Shown: in pieces, positions 29,751 through 29,826 of the stretch
Layout of the letters: every line of letters begins with the position of its first letter
How positions within the stretch are numbered: the first letter of the stretch is position 1
NCBI GenBank assembly: GCA_031272345.1
Contig: JAISTZ010000094.1
Span: forward strand, 1-29,826
Origin: Spirochaetaceae bacterium
GTDB taxonomy: Bacteria; Spirochaetota; Spirochaetia; Treponematales; Treponemataceae
Length of the DNA: 29,826 nucleotides
Direction: 5' to 3'
Position numbers and translations under genes: made by a program
Notes under the pieces: generated by a model
The model's database searches: none
Told to the model about the DNA's origin: nothing
What the model saw: only the letters and a program-made list of their open reading frames with translations

Positions 29751-29826
29751 TTTGCAAGTTTCTCGCAACTCTTTGAGTTGCTACGAAATTGCGGCCTATC
29801 AAAGTAGCACTGAAAAAGTCTCGATG

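Noticed and set aside
29750..29826. End of an insertion sequence at the window edge
   Set aside because: CACTGAAAAAGTC resembles some IS ends, but no transposase or second end is visible in the window, so I list only the palindromes.
1..29826. tRNA, rRNA or riboswitch genes
   Set aside because: Gaps between genes are short. I saw no clover-leaf, rRNA motif or known riboswitch consensus in them; a covariance-model scan was not possible.

Overview
The window looks like chromosome of a GC-rich treponeme-like spirochaete, perhaps of the termite-gut Treponema group. The evidence is a very large lipoprotein of fibronectin III domains plus BspA-type leucine-rich repeats, a lipoprotein that fits the DUF4468 group, a spirochaete-like lipobox, and the style of the housekeeping genes. 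The taxon is inferred from protein character only; no rRNA or tRNA gene is present.

Layout. 1-2285 is an accessory stretch with three toxin-antitoxin (TA) modules of PIN or PIN-like type, separated by copies of a hairpin/terminator repeat and by a dead copy of the 3' end of a BspA-like gene. 2300-6493 (minus) is the Fn3/LRR surface lipoprotein, divergent from a small XRE regulator (6639-6953). prmC (6975-7865, minus) follows. A HigBA-like TA module (8046-8694, minus) sits between two 52-bp direct repeats. 8812-10810 is a minus-strand run: a 49-codon membrane ORF, an endonuclease III-like glycosylase, an unknown protein and a small lipoprotein. 10897-12401 holds a small unknown gene, a second XRE regulator, a RelB/DinJ-like antitoxin with a truncated partner, and a HicBA module. 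The last two are bounded by three copies of the XRE gene's 3' end.

From 12459 the window is mostly core genome with strong G/C third-position bias: an OFA-type MFS transporter, a NimA-like flavoprotein, dnaE, a 20-residue membrane peptide coupled to a Nudix hydrolase, a phosphodiesterase-superfamily protein, three coupled genes of envelope or unknown role, and pgi. A U32 peptidase-family gene runs convergently. The window ends with a dicarboxylate/amino-acid symporter, an aminotransferase coupled to it, and glutamate dehydrogenase. Together these three suggest uptake and nitrogen turnover of acidic amino acids.

The main observation is that TA modules at three separate loci are each bordered by duplicated 3' ends of the neighbouring gene. 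In several cases the duplicated end supplies the -35 box of the incoming module. No recombinase gene is visible. A second pattern is that about seven genes have a -10 box 6-8 nt before the ATG, which predicts leaderless mRNAs, including dnaE.
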